Source: Bacteroidota bacterium
Lineage (GTDB): Bacteria; Bacteroidota; Bacteroidia; Chitinophagales; Chitinophagaceae
Assembly (NCBI GenBank): GCA_028877005.1
Contig: JAGWPI010000041.1
Span: 1 to 8,665, forward strand
Direction of reading: 5' to 3'
DNA: 8,665 bases
The notes beneath the pieces were generated by a model that saw nothing but the letters and a program-made list of their open reading frames with translations, made no database searches and had not been told where the DNA came from. Made by a program: the position numbers and the translations under genes. Below, piece by piece: positions 1 to 6,384 of this stretch; the stretch's first letter is position 1, and the number at the start of each line of letters is the position of its first letter.

Positions 1-2060
1 TCAATAGCTGATTGGTTATTAACTTGGTTTAAGGTTTTTGGTTCAACCAAAATATTAGTTTGTAATTGATAAATGGTATGCATAAAATATGCTTCAATCA
101 GTGCACCTAATTCATCTAATTCGGGAGTAATGTACAATGGGTGTAGTTGTTCTGCAAAATAGTTTAATGTAGCTAAACGAGCACTTAATAGGTGCAATAA
201 AACTACTATTTGATGTATTTGTGTTAGTTGCTTTTGTTGGTTTTTTGGTTCAGAAAGCATTCTGTTAAAACTGTCAGAAACGTTGGCAATAGCTACCCAG
301 CTTTTTTTTCTAAGTAAACGCATAGACGCTTTTTGGTATAGTGTTTTTCCTGTAAAAACGGCATGTAGGCTATTAAAATATTCTTTGCTGTCTGATATTG
401 CTTTCTCGAGTAGTGCATTAAATTGTGTTTTTTCCCAAATAGGTGGTAATAGGTAACTGAATGTAATAGCAATGGCTGAGCCAATGGCCGTATCTATTAA
501 TCGGTCGGTAATAAGTAATCTGTAATTATGAAAGTTAAGAAGATGGTAGAGTAATAAAACATACAATGTAATAGCAATTACACTTATAACATATTGGGTA
601 CGCATAAAGCTGTAAGCCACCAACATACTAATTGTGAGTATGATAAGTAAAATGGCATCATTTTGAATGAAATAAAGTATAGAAGCACCCAGCGCTGCGC
701 CAAAAACAGTGCCAATTAATCTTTCCTTATTTCTTTTTTTAGTTAGGTTATAAGCGGGTTTTAAAATAACAATAACTGTTAAAAGTAACCAGTAACTATG
801 GCCTAATAATAAAAATTGAGCTGTGAAATAAGCAGTTAAAGCTGCTAATGCAATTCTAATTGAATGTCTGAAAATATTAGAATGGATAGATAGGTTATCT
901 AATAATATGCCAACTGATATTCGTTGATGTGAAATAAAGTCTTCCGGGTTAGTTGCCTTGTGTATGTTTTCGGGAATGTTTTTTCGGTATGAAATATATC
1001 TTTCAAGTGTTTTTATTCTTCCAGCAATAGCTTCAATACTATCTAGTATGTGTTTTAAACTAATTAGTAAGGCTATATTATTGGAAGAGATATAAGCTGT
1101 GTGTAATTGTTGATAATCATTTCTTAAACCTTGCATCGATTGGTTAAAATCGGTATGAAATTGAATAGAAGTGCCACTCTTTAAAACAATCCCAGCTTCT
1201 TCTAAATAATTGGCTAAATCGTAAATTATCTCTGAATAAGATTGCAGCAATTTTTCTGCCGGTGTAAATGCATGTAATGCGGTATAGTCTTGATGAGATG
1301 TCATTGAAACTTCTAATAAATCGGTAGCATCTAAAAAGGTTAGCATTAACATTCTACTAATCGGCGTAGATTCTTTTACAAAATTTCTGGTTTTAAATAT
1401 TAGTTCTGCGGTTAGTTGTTGTTTTTCTAAAACATCTGTTTGCAATTTTAAAAGTTGTGCATAGGTAGCTTCTACATCTGCGTTTTTTTGAAATAAATTA
1501 CCCTTTTGACGCAGGTATCGGCTAATGGCTTCTACATATTCACCCAATGCTTGTTGTACAATTTTGTAAGGGCGAAGTTGATATAAGGCAAGACTTAGTA
1601 AACTATACCAAACAGCACCTGCTGTAATATATAAACTAACCTTAAAAATTTCTTGCCAATTTTGATATTTATGATCTGCCTGCAATACCAAAACCAATAG
1701 TGCTGCAATACCAATAGAAGCCGCCCTAGTACCAAAAACTGCAAACATTGAAAATATAAAACACAAAATCGGTAATATTATACCATATAGCCAAGCAATT
1801 TGTCCGGTAAAACCAATTATAAGTGATACTAAGAACAAAATGATACTACCTGCAATAAATCCATTTTTTCTGTGAAGAATAGGCCCAGGATTGTCACTAA
1901 TGGCAATACCTAATGCTCCTAAAGAAATATTGATCCCTATTGGTAATGCATGTAAATAACCTGCAAAAATGGAAGGCAATAAAATACCAATGGTAATTCT
2001 AACACCTTCGCCTGCATAATAACTGTTAATAAAACTGCGGAATTGTTTGCCATAATCCAT
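1..2060 (-). CDS. FUSC-family (YccS/YhfK-like) inner-membrane protein, 3' end cut by the window edge
   Basis: The frame opens with ATG at 2060 and runs 686 codons without a stop to the left edge, so the C-terminus is missing. The architecture is the FUSC duplication. An N-terminal hydrophobic block (about residues 19-54, 67-127, 139-160) is followed by a long soluble helical region (about 165-395). A second membrane block (about 398-540) and a cytoplasmic C-terminal part follow. The stretch at 423-460, with YWLLLTVIVILKP and then RLIGTVFGAALG, matches the usual FUSC pattern of W..LT...V..P followed by R..GT..G...G. FUSC proteins are related to AaeB aromatic-acid efflux pumps and to YccS; most have no proven substrate, so a transport role is inferred. 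It lies 88 bp downstream of galE on the same strand, with no visible functional link. No Shine-Dalgarno sequence precedes the ATG, as is common in Bacteroidota. A short overlapping frame at 293-484 is a shadow of this gene. Confidence 0.88.
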   Translation of the reverse strand, partial: MDYGKQFRSFINSYYAGEGVRITIGILLPSIFAGYLHALPIGINISLGALGIAISDNPGPILHRKNGFIAGSIILFLVSLIIGFTGQIAWLYGIILPILCFIFSMFAVFGTRAASIGIAALLVLVLQADHKYQNWQEIFKVSLYITAGAVWYSLLSLALYQLRPYKIVQQALGEYVEAISRYLRQKGNLFQKNADVEATYAQLLKLQTDVLEKQQLTAELIFKTRNFVKESTPISRMLMLTFLDATDLLEVSMTSHQDYTALHAFTPAEKLLQSYSEIIYDLANYLEEAGIVLKSGTSIQFHTDFNQSMQGLRNDYQQLHTAYISSNNIALLISLKHILDSIEAIAGRIKTLERYISYRKNIPENIHKATNPEDFISHQRISVGILLDNLSIHSNIFRHSIRIALAALTAYFTAQFLLLGHSYWLLLTVIVILKPAYNLTKKRNKERLIGTVFGAALGASILYFIQNDAILLIILTISMLVAYSFMRTQYVISVIAITLYVLLLYHLLNFHNYRLLITDRLIDTAIGSAIAITFSYLLPPIWEKTQFNALLEKAISDSKEYFNSLHAVFTGKTLYQKASMRLLRKKSWVAIANVSDSFNRMLSEPKNQQKQLTQIHQIVVLLHLLSARLATLNYFAEQLHPLYITPELDELGALIEAYFMHTIYQLQTNILVEPKTLNQVNNQSAI

Positions 2061-2109
2061 ACAGATATAAAGTTATTTTATTAACAGGCTATATTCTTAT
2101 TTTGTATGC

Positions 2110-2121
2110 TTTGTGCACAAA
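2110..2121. repeat. 12-bp perfect palindrome upstream of the FUSC gene
   Basis: TTTGTGCACAAA is its own reverse complement and lies 50 bp upstream of the FUSC start codon, in the 88-bp gap after galE. The position would suit an operator for a dimeric regulator. It has no U-tract and is too short to be a convincing terminator. A palindrome of this length can arise by chance in AT-rich DNA, and a regulatory role is only inferred. Confidence 0.3.
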
Positions 2122-2148
2122 TAGTAAGTATAAGTTTCGCTTAAAATA

Positions 2149-3171
2149 TTATTGTAAGTGGGCTTGTTTTTGTTCCCAAGCCCATGCAGTTCGCATCATT
2201 TCTTCAATGTTGTAATGAATTTGCCAACCTAATGCTTGTTTAGCTAATTCATTATTAGCAAATATTGCAACAACATCACCCGGCCGTCTTTGGCCTATTT
2301 CATAATTTAATGATATGCCACTTACTTTTTCAAATGCTTTAATTGCTTCTAAAACGGTAACCCCATTACCTGTACCCAAATTAAACACACTGCAGTAACT
2401 TTTATTTCTTTGGTTAATTAAATATTCTAATGCTAAAGTATGTGCATGAGCAACGTCACAAACATGAATAAAATCTCTTACACAACTACCATCTCTTGTA
2501 TTGTAATCATTACCATATACTATTAGTTTAGGTAGTTTACCAATAGCTGTTTGTGTAATGGCAGGCACCAAATTCATGGGTTTACCAATTGGTAATTCAC
2601 CTAAATGGTTGGAAGGATGTGCCCCCACCGGATTAAAATAACGCAATAAAATAGAAGGAATTTCAAAGGCATGGCTGCAATCTCTCACAATATCTTCTCC
2701 CATTTGTTTGGTGGCACCATAGGGCGATTCTGCTTTTTTAATGGGAAAAGATTCTGTAACGGGAATACTATCCGGATTACCATAAACAGTGCAAGATGAT
2801 GAAAAAACAAAATAAGGAATAGAAAATTCCTTTACACATTTCAGCAAATTGATAAGTGAAAATAAATTATTTTCATAATAAAGAAGTGGTTGCTCAACTG
2901 ATTCACCTACTGCTTTGTAAGCAGCAAAATGAATAATACCTACAATATCAAGATGTTCTTGAAATACAGCTTGGGTTTCATCAAAATTTTTAAGATCAAC
3001 CGAATAATTTTTTATTTTTTTTCCGGTAATACTTTCAATACCCTGTAAGGCTGCAATACCCGATCTTGAGTTATTATCAATTGAAATTACCTGATATCCA
3101 TTTTCAATTAAATCAACAATAGTGTGTGAGCCAATATAGCCGCATCCACCTGTAACTAATATTTTTTTCAT
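2149..3171 (-). CDS. galE: UDP-glucose 4-epimerase (GalE)
   Basis: This 340-aa protein, the normal length for the family, interconverts UDP-glucose and UDP-galactose with a tightly bound NAD+ in the cytoplasm, in the Leloir pathway and for polysaccharide precursors. It is an extended short-chain dehydrogenase. The NAD-binding glycine motif is at residues 8-14 (GGCGYIG), the HFAAYKAVGES block at 81-91, the catalytic Ser/Thr region at 124-128 (SSSCT), and the Tyr-Lys pair at Y151 and K155 (YGATK). RYFNP at 177-181 and the RRPGD segment at 295-299 are also typical. By alignment with human GalE (RREGDVAACYAN), the residue at the sugar-pocket gate is I303, where E. coli has Tyr299 and human has Cys307. 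A non-Tyr gate is often linked to acceptance of N-acetylated sugars, but Ile here proves nothing. The start is the only reasonable ATG, just before MKKILVTGG. A 135-bp gap separates it from pit, so it may have its own promoter. Confidence 0.97.
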   Translation of the reverse strand: MKKILVTGGCGYIGSHTIVDLIENGYQVISIDNNSRSGIAALQGIESITGKKIKNYSVDLKNFDETQAVFQEHLDIVGIIHFAAYKAVGESVEQPLLYYENNLFSLINLLKCVKEFSIPYFVFSSSCTVYGNPDSIPVTESFPIKKAESPYGATKQMGEDIVRDCSHAFEIPSILLRYFNPVGAHPSNHLGELPIGKPMNLVPAITQTAIGKLPKLIVYGNDYNTRDGSCVRDFIHVCDVAHAHTLALEYLINQRNKSYCSVFNLGTGNGVTVLEAIKAFEKVSGISLNYEIGQRRPGDVVAIFANNELAKQALGWQIHYNIEEMMRTAWAWEQKQAHLQ

Positions 3172-3201
3172 ATTAAAATACCTTTAACGATAGCAGTTTC
3201 C

Positions 3202-3209
3202 CAAGTATA
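3202..3209 (-). promoter_or_regulatory. weak candidate -7 box for galE
   Basis: Read on the minus strand this is TATACTTG, one mismatch from the Bacteroidota -7 consensus TAnnTTTG, ending 30 bp before the galE ATG. No TTTG is present about 19-21 bp upstream, so the -33 half is missing. The rest of the 135-bp gap after pit (3172-3306) shows no hairpin or other signal. Low confidence. Confidence 0.25.
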
Positions 3210-3306
3210 ATAGGTAAAAATTTGTTTAAATCATCAGCAAAAATAGGGCTATTACTTTCTTCAGTATAAATATAGATTATTTATAAAACAAAAAAATACG
3301 GAAAGG

Positions 3307-4320
3307 TTAGAATAATAAATTGGCGCCATAATAAAATAGGGCGGCCATACCTGCTGAGATAGGAATGGTTAATATCCATGCCCATACCAAATTTATGGTT
3401 ACACCCCATCGTACTGCACTCAATCGTTTAGTGGCCCCTACACCAATAATTGCACCTGTAATGGTATGTGTTGTACTTACCGGAATACCAAAAAATGTAG
3501 TTAGGAAGATAGTTAATGCGCCACCACCTTCTGCACAAAAACCCTCTAGCGGGGTAACTTTTGTAATTTTTGTACCCATGGTTTTAACAATCCGCCAGCC
3601 TCCAAAAAGTGTGCCCAATGCAATAGCTGTGTAACAAGCAAATGGCAACCATTCCGGCATGCTAAAATGATGGATAGAGCCAATGTTGGGGTGTTTTGAT
3701 TTTTCAAAAAACCATAAGCCTGCTAAAATTAAGCCCATTGTTTTTTGTGAGTCTCCACCTCCGTGGGCTAAACTTAGTGCACCGGATGATAGTAACTGTA
3801 AACGTTTAAACCACCCTTCTGCTTTAGATGGACGTGCATTTTTTGCCACATTTACCGTAATAATGGTGATTAGAAATCCAAATATTAAACCCAGAATGGG
3901 TGATACAATCATGAATATTACTGCCGTAATAATAGGGCTGCTGTTTACGCCATTTAAACCACCACTTGCAGCTATAGCTGCACCCGCTAATCCGCCAATT
4001 AGCGTGTGCGATGAGCTAGAGGGGATGCCAAAGTACCAGGTAATTAGGTTCCAAATAATAGCAGCAACTGTGGCCGACATTAAAACATGAAAATTAATAA
4101 TATTTTCTGCAATAATATTGGCAATGGTTCCGGCAACCTTGTGTTCTTTAAAAACAAAATAGGCAATAAAGTTAAAAGAGGCCGCCCAAATTACTGCCTG
4201 TAAGGGGGTAAGTACTTTTGTTGAAACAATGGTAGCGATGGAGTTTGCTGCATCATGAAATCCATTTATAAAATCAAATATCAGTGCAAGTACAACTAGC
4301 GTAACTAATAAAATCATCAT
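3307..4320 (-). CDS. pit: inorganic phosphate transporter, PiT family
   Basis: This 337-aa, very hydrophobic protein belongs to the PiT/PHO4 family, which are cation-coupled low-affinity phosphate permeases of the inner membrane. The N-terminal signature is at 20-26 (GFHDAAN), followed by SIATIVSTKVLTP. The first repeat closes at 98-109 (GIPSSSSHTLIG). The second half carries AHGGGDSQKTMG (185-196) and GIPVSTTHTITGAIIG (278-293), the paired inverted-repeat layout of the family. In the second signature the usual HGxND is HGGGD, with Gly189 where Asn is normal. The codons read GGA GGT GGA GAC, so no frameshift is involved. Two ATGs are in tandem; GGAG at 4326-4323 is 2 nt from the first and 5 nt from the second, so Met2 may be the real start. 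The gene begins 46 bp after the DUF47 stop, the classic DUF47-pit pairing, which supports a shared transcript. Plus-strand frames at 3365-3634 and 3683-4090 are shadows. Confidence 0.95.
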   Translation of the reverse strand: MMILLVTLVVLALIFDFINGFHDAANSIATIVSTKVLTPLQAVIWAASFNFIAYFVFKEHKVAGTIANIIAENIINFHVLMSATVAAIIWNLITWYFGIPSSSSHTLIGGLAGAAIAASGGLNGVNSSPIITAVIFMIVSPILGLIFGFLITIITVNVAKNARPSKAEGWFKRLQLLSSGALSLAHGGGDSQKTMGLILAGLWFFEKSKHPNIGSIHHFSMPEWLPFACYTAIALGTLFGGWRIVKTMGTKITKVTPLEGFCAEGGGALTIFLTTFFGIPVSTTHTITGAIIGVGATKRLSAVRWGVTINLVWAWILTIPISAGMAALFYYGANLLF

Positions 4321-4322
4321 AT

Positions 4323-4326
4323 CTCC
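4323..4326 (-). promoter_or_regulatory. Shine-Dalgarno-like GGAG before pit
   Basis: Read on the minus strand, CGGAGAT directly precedes the tandem ATG ATG of pit. Spacing is 2 nt to the first ATG and 5 nt to the second, which favours the second as initiator. This is the clearest purine-rich site at a start codon in this window, where most genes have none. It fits an internal gene of an operon that needs its own ribosome entry. Confidence 0.45.
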
Positions 4327-4366
4327 GAATTGCTGTTAAAAAAGAATAGTTTAGGCACAGTATGTA

Positions 4367-5014
4367 TTAAGCATATTTGATTATAATAGACTCAATTACA
4401 TTGGCAGCATCTTCACATTTATCAGTGGCAATTTCTAAAACTTGATAAATTTCTCTTTTTTTAATTACTTCTTTGGCGTCGTTTTCTTTTTGAAATAGCA
4501 TTTCAATACTCATATCAAACACATCATCCGCCTGATTTTCAATTGAATTTACCTTCACCAATGCCTCTGTCATTTTTCTCAAATCTTTCATATCGCGGAG
4601 GCCATATACAGCTTTTTTAATTTCATTACATCCCTGATAAATTAATTCAGCCATTTTTTGAATGCCACTGTCATTGGGATTAATATGGTAAAAATTTATT
4701 TTTTTGGAAGAGGAGTAAATGTAATCTGCTATATCATCTAATGCAGTTGCTAAGTAGTGAATATCTTCTCTATCAAATGGAGTAATAAAGTTTCTACCTA
4801 ATTCGGTAAAAATTTTGTGGGTGTGGTCATCATTTTTGTGTTCTAAATCTTCAATTTGCTTAATTAATGGTGCTCTTTTATCATGTTCAGGTTCTGCCAC
4901 CACTTTTTTAAGCATATCAGCCATTTCGCATACAGTATCAGCTACCTGCTCAAAAAGCTCATAAAAAATTTTGTTTTTGGGCATAAAAATCCTGCCAATC
5001 GTGTTTAATCCCAT
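4367..5014 (-). CDS. DUF47 family (PhoU-like) protein, partner of Pit
   Basis: This 215-aa, all-helical, soluble protein matches the DUF47/PhoU_div family in length and style. It has the typical opening FMPKNKIFYELFEQVADTV (10-28). Further acidic segments follow, such as IEDLEHKNDD (54-63), FDREDIHYLATALDDIADYIY (80-100), SIENQADDVFDM (157-168) and TDKCEDAANVIESI (197-210). In PhoU-fold proteins such E/D clusters bind metal ions. Members are commonly encoded next to PiT permeases and are thought to modulate them; the mechanism is not settled, so regulation of Pit is an inference from context. It is the first gene of the pair, with pit 46 bp downstream. Met11 (ATG at 4984) is an alternative start, but the residues before it (MGLNTIGRIF) look like the normal start of this group. 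A -7 box ends 17 bp before the Met1 codon, leaving a short leader. An 11-bp-phased hexamer array lies further upstream. Confidence 0.92.
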   Translation of the reverse strand: MGLNTIGRIFMPKNKIFYELFEQVADTVCEMADMLKKVVAEPEHDKRAPLIKQIEDLEHKNDDHTHKIFTELGRNFITPFDREDIHYLATALDDIADYIYSSSKKINFYHINPNDSGIQKMAELIYQGCNEIKKAVYGLRDMKDLRKMTEALVKVNSIENQADDVFDMSIEMLFQKENDAKEVIKKREIYQVLEIATDKCEDAANVIESIIIKYA

Positions 5015-5031
5015 AATCGAAAAAATTTGGA

Positions 5032-5067
5032 CAAAAGTAAAGGTATAGGATGGAAGCCTCTGTCAAA
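5032..5067 (-). promoter_or_regulatory. candidate promoter of the DUF47-pit operon
   Basis: On the minus strand TACTTTTG (5039-5032) is an exact TAnnTTTG -7 box. A TTTG (5067-5064) lies upstream at the end of a run of eight T. The gap between the two is 24 bp, longer than the usual 19-21 bp of Bacteroidota housekeeping promoters, so the -33 half is suboptimal. A weak -33 next to activator sites is what one expects of an activated promoter. The -7 box ends 17 bp before the DUF47 ATG. Confidence 0.5.
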
Positions 5068-5073
5068 AAAAAG

Positions 5074-5145
5074 AATTAATAATTTGTTAATACAGTAAGG
5101 TTGAGTTTGGCCTAAAATGTTAATGATTTGGTTGCATTGTGTTTA
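5074..5145 (-). promoter_or_regulatory. candidate Pho box: four TTAACA-like hexamers in 11-bp register
   Basis: Read on the minus strand the hexamers are TAAACA (5145-5140), TTAACA (5123-5118), TTAACA (5090-5085) and TTAATT (5079-5074). Their starts are separated by 22, 33 and 11 bp, all multiples of 11. The last two form a tight tandem with a 5-bp spacer. Known PhoP/PhoB sites are direct repeats with an 11-bp period (B. subtilis PhoP consensus TT(A/C/T)A(C/T)A). The array ends just upstream of the T-run and -33 region of the DUF47 promoter, where an activator would sit, and a PhoB-like regulator is encoded nearby. Binding is inferred. AT-rich DNA yields such hexamers by chance, and the register positions at 5134, 5112 and 5101 do not match. 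Confidence 0.45.
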
Positions 5146-5175
5146 CATTCTCTTCATATAGGGGCGCTTATTTTG

Positions 5176-5260
5176 CAGTAGAAATTAGTTCATAGTTAAA
5201 GAGCAACAAGAGTACAGTAGATTTTCTCATGCCCGGCCCTTATTTTTATAGGGGCTTTTT
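5176..5260 (+). ncRNA. possible small RNA ending at the plus-strand terminator
   Basis: This is a tentative call resting mainly on the plus-strand terminator at 5236-5260 in a 244-bp gap with no plus-strand gene. A weak promoter could be TTTACA (5142-5147) with TATTTTG (5169-5175), giving a transcript of roughly 80 nt. Both boxes deviate from the Bacteroidota consensus, so the 5' end is a guess. It matches no RNA family that I recognise. The upstream region overlaps one end of the phased hexamer array, so joint control with DUF47-pit is conceivable. Confidence 0.2.
5236..5260 (+). terminator. intrinsic terminator facing the plus strand
   Basis: On the plus strand, GCCCTTAT (5236-5243) pairs with ATAGGGGC (5248-5255). 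This gives an 8-bp stem with one U-G wobble and a UUUU loop, followed directly by five U (5256-5260). On the minus strand the wobble becomes a C-A mismatch and no U-tract follows, so it suits plus-strand transcripts better. No plus-strand gene lies upstream. The U-tract overlaps the kinase stop codon (5261-5259), so a role as a weak minus-strand terminator for the kinase cannot be excluded. Confidence 0.55.
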
Positions 5261-6305
5261 AATTTCGTTTGCCGGTAAGTGTAAAACCAACAGTTGTTCC
5301 TACATCAATTTTACTTCTAATGTGTATAGTTTGGCCATGTGCTTCTATAATATGTTTGCAGATAGCTAATCCTAAACCCGTACCACCTACGTTTCTGCTT
5401 CTGCCCCTATCGGTTCTATAAAATCGTTCAAATACACGGGGTAAATGTTCTTCTGCAATGCCAATGCCATCATCGCTAATTTCAACTAAAACATGCATGC
5501 CATCTGTTTTATATACACTGGCAACAATACTGCCATTGTTTTTACCATATTTGGTAGCATTTACTACCAAGTTATTAATTACTTGTCTTATTTTTTCTTT
5601 ATCGGCAAAAACAGTAATGGGCGCTTCGCATCCCTTTTTTATGGTGGTTTTAATTTGTTTGGCTTGGGTTTTTATAGATAATGCATCAAAAATCTCTTTA
5701 ATTAAATCTTGAATGATAAAGTTTTCTTTATATAGGGGTTGTTCTCCACTTTCTAACCTTGAAATTTCATCTAAATCCTCTACTAAATTTACCATACGAT
5801 CAATATTCTTAGAGGCATTTTCCAAAAATTTTTTATTAACCTCCGGATTATTGATTGCGCCACCCAGTAGTGTATCTACATAGCCCTGAATAGCAAATAT
5901 GGGCGTTTTAAATTCATGCGCTAAATTTTGAAGAAACTCTTTTCTATAAGCTTCATTCTGCTTTAGTAATTCAATTTCAGCACTTTTTTGTTCAGCCCAT
6001 TTTTCTACGTCCTCTCTTACTTCATCAATGCCTTTTTGAGGTAAAATGTATTTATAATAGGTTTCTTCTCTTTTACTGGCTTTGGTTTGATATATGAATT
6101 TATAAATCAATTTTATTTTTCGATAAATAAATGATTCTAAAACAAACCCAATAAGGTAATAACTGCCAATAAAAGTTAGAATGAAAGCGGCAGATCCAAC
6201 CCATATATTTTCAATAAAGAAAAAAGCAAAGCCAATTGGAATAGCCAAAAACAGTGCAGTTAAGGCTGATAGTTGCTGTGGCGATAAATTTTTAGTTTCT
6301 AACAT
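5259..6305 (-). CDS. phoR: PhoR-like sensor histidine kinase
   Basis: This 348-aa inner-membrane kinase has two close transmembrane segments (about 13-31 and 37-58) with only a few residues between them, so it has no periplasmic sensor domain. A basic, helical linker without an obvious PAS domain (about 60-120) leads to the HisKA domain. The H-box is AHEFKTP with phospho-acceptor H130; E131 and T134 form the ExxT motif tied to phosphatase activity. The ATPase domain has the N-box (N245, N249), G1 at 278-282 (DDGIG), the F-box around F292 (FERFYR) and G2 at 307-312 (GGTGLG). All catalytic elements are intact. It follows the response regulator by 74 bp and precedes DUF47-pit, so it presumably phosphorylates that regulator in response to phosphate. 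Signal detection probably runs through membrane or cytoplasmic partners, as for PhoR elsewhere. The PhoR name rests on family resemblance and context; a general envelope-stress kinase is the alternative. Plus-strand frames at 5458-5712 and 5493-5681 are shadows. Confidence 0.9.
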   Translation of the reverse strand: MLETKNLSPQQLSALTALFLAIPIGFAFFFIENIWVGSAAFILTFIGSYYLIGFVLESFIYRKIKLIYKFIYQTKASKREETYYKYILPQKGIDEVREDVEKWAEQKSAEIELLKQNEAYRKEFLQNLAHEFKTPIFAIQGYVDTLLGGAINNPEVNKKFLENASKNIDRMVNLVEDLDEISRLESGEQPLYKENFIIQDLIKEIFDALSIKTQAKQIKTTIKKGCEAPITVFADKEKIRQVINNLVVNATKYGKNNGSIVASVYKTDGMHVLVEISDDGIGIAEEHLPRVFERFYRTDRGRSRNVGGTGLGLAICKHIIEAHGQTIHIRSKIDVGTTVGFTLTGKRN

Positions 6306-6348
6306 GGTAGCAAATGAACATAAAGCTAAGTAACCAATACTTGCAGAA

Positions 6349-6356
6349 CAAATATA
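6349..6356 (-). promoter_or_regulatory. possible internal -7 box before the kinase gene
   Basis: On the minus strand TATATTTG is an exact TAnnTTTG, ending 43 bp before the kinase ATG in the 74-bp gap after the response regulator. There is no TTTG at the expected distance upstream. It may provide a secondary promoter; cotranscription with the regulator is still the simpler reading. Such 8-mers are frequent in DNA this AT-rich. Confidence 0.25.
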
Positions 6357-6370
6357 AACAAGGCTTATTT

Positions 6371-6384
6371 TGTAGCATGCTACA
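6371..6384. repeat. 14-bp perfect palindrome over the regulator stop codon
   Basis: TGTAGCATGCTACA is self-complementary and includes the TAG stop of the response regulator (6382-6380). As RNA it could form a short hairpin at the end of the reading frame, but with no following U-tract it is a poor terminator. It might affect mRNA stability or be an operator for the internal promoter; both are guesses. Confidence 0.3.

Noticed and set aside
293..484. 63-codon minus-strand reading frame
   Set aside because: It overlaps the FUSC gene in another frame; the FUSC frame is continuous through the region and carries recognisable domain motifs.
1..2060. Possible frameshift or pseudogene in the left 2 kb, because only a short complete frame is seen there
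   Set aside because: Translation from ATG 2060 gives exactly 686 uninterrupted codons to the edge; the gene is merely truncated by the window.
3365..4090. Two plus-strand frames (3365-3634 and 3683-4090)
   Set aside because: Both are antisense to pit, have no family resemblance and are rich in Pro, Ile and Val as expected from antisense of a membrane protein gene.
5118..5162. 14-codon plus-strand frame (MLMIWLHCVYILFI) ahead of the orphan terminator
   Set aside because: It is too short, has no ribosome site, and overlaps the phased hexamers; hydrophobic peptides arise easily in AT-rich DNA. A leader peptide is possible but unsupported.
5157..5255. Direct repeat TATAGGGGC at 5157-5165 and 5247-5255
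   Set aside because: Two 9-bp copies 90 bp apart; the second is part of the terminator stem. There is no third regular copy, so it is not treated as a repeat array or attachment site.
5458..5712. Two overlapping plus-strand frames inside the kinase gene
   Set aside because: They are antisense shadows of an intact histidine kinase ATPase domain.
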